56,068 nt of DNA from CAYXVF01 sp964468125 (GTDB lineage Bacteria; Myxococcota; XYA12-FULL-58-9; CAYXVF01): positions 1-56,068 of the forward strand of contig CAYXVF010000032.1 of assembly GCA_964468125.1 (NCBI GenBank). The letters are read 5' to 3'. A model generated the notes under the pieces. It searched no databases, was not told the origin of the DNA, and saw nothing but the letters and a program-made list of their open reading frames with translations. The position numbers and the translations under genes were made by a program. Below are positions 55,988 to 56,068 of this stretch, piece after piece; the stretch's first letter is position 1; each line of letters opens with the position of its first letter.

Positions 55988-56068
55988 TCGGGCTACCACC
56001 GAGCGTCCGCGTTTACCTGGCCGCCGAGCCCACCGACATGCGCTTCGGCATTGACCGACTCTTCGGCT
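55984..56068 (+). CDS. tnpB: IS66-family accessory protein TnpB, partial
   Basis: From GTG 55984, the first 28 codons read GLPPSVRVYLAAEPTDMRFG, the characteristic N terminus of IS66 Orf2. The gene is cut by the window end; the transposase (tnpC) is expected beyond. Confidence 0.85.
   Translation, partial: MIGLPPSVRVYLAAEPTDMRFGIDRLFG

Larger units (their letters stand above)
55709..56068 (+). mobile_element. Left part of an IS66-family insertion sequence
   Basis: Two overlapping genes with IS66 order (tnpA then tnpB) run off the window end. The left terminal inverted repeat could not be fixed. Upstream, ACCGGCATT occurs twice 30 nt apart (55566-55574 and 55596-55604), which may be part of the element's end. 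Confidence 0.75.

Overview
The window reads as a high-GC Gram-negative chromosome segment. It most resembles Myxococcota or related former Deltaproteobacteria. This is inferred from gene content: about ten lipoproteins, surface proteins with EGF, FG-GAP and kelch repeats, Asn/Gly and Thr/Asp/Pro low-complexity linkers, a PilZ protein, and an A2M-PBP1C locus. It is a draft scaffold with four 100-N gaps. I see no tRNA, rRNA or CRISPR array.

Layout. 1-1.7 kb (minus): a CapA-type metallophosphatase preceded by a well-primed 37-codon ORF. 1.7-11.9 kb (plus): lipoprotein alpha-2-macroglobulin, PBP1C, a small lipoprotein, an alpha/beta-hydrolase lipoprotein and a membrane protein, mostly with overlapping start/stop codons. 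11.9-15.5 kb: pyrR-pyrB-pyrC', where the dihydroorotase-like protein has lost most metal ligands, followed by two uncharacterised genes and a bidirectional terminator. 15.5-24.3 kb: a peroxiredoxin, a Pro-rich DRTxP-repeat membrane protein, a metzincin lipoprotein, a hypothetical protein, a PilZ protein, a two-domain M16 peptidase split by what looks like a false gap, and a damaged metallopeptidase-like gene.

24.4-33.5 kb is the most striking part. A trifunctional propionyl-CoA synthase (1811 aa) overlaps a bifunctional malonyl-CoA reductase (1211 aa). Together they convert malonyl-CoA through malonate semialdehyde and 3-hydroxypropionate to propionyl-CoA, the core of the 3-hydroxypropionate bicycle known from Chloroflexus. 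A kelch lipoprotein gene follows 9 nt later, then a full-length glycine decarboxylase (gcvP).

40.3-49.6 kb: a glutathione peroxidase, a rhodanese, two paralogous S33-type hydrolase lipoproteins flanking a giant EGF/FG-GAP lipoprotein, and a Dps protein. 49.6-56.1 kb: small unknowns, a Cu+ P-type ATPase, a DUF134-NifX-like fusion with a palindrome just upstream, a second Dps, a gene-poor stretch and the left part of an IS66-family element cut by the window edge.

The themes are cell-envelope maintenance (A2M/PBP1C), surface lipoproteins, oxidative and metal stress (peroxiredoxin, GPx, two Dps, CopA), pyrimidine synthesis and an unusual C3 assimilation module.
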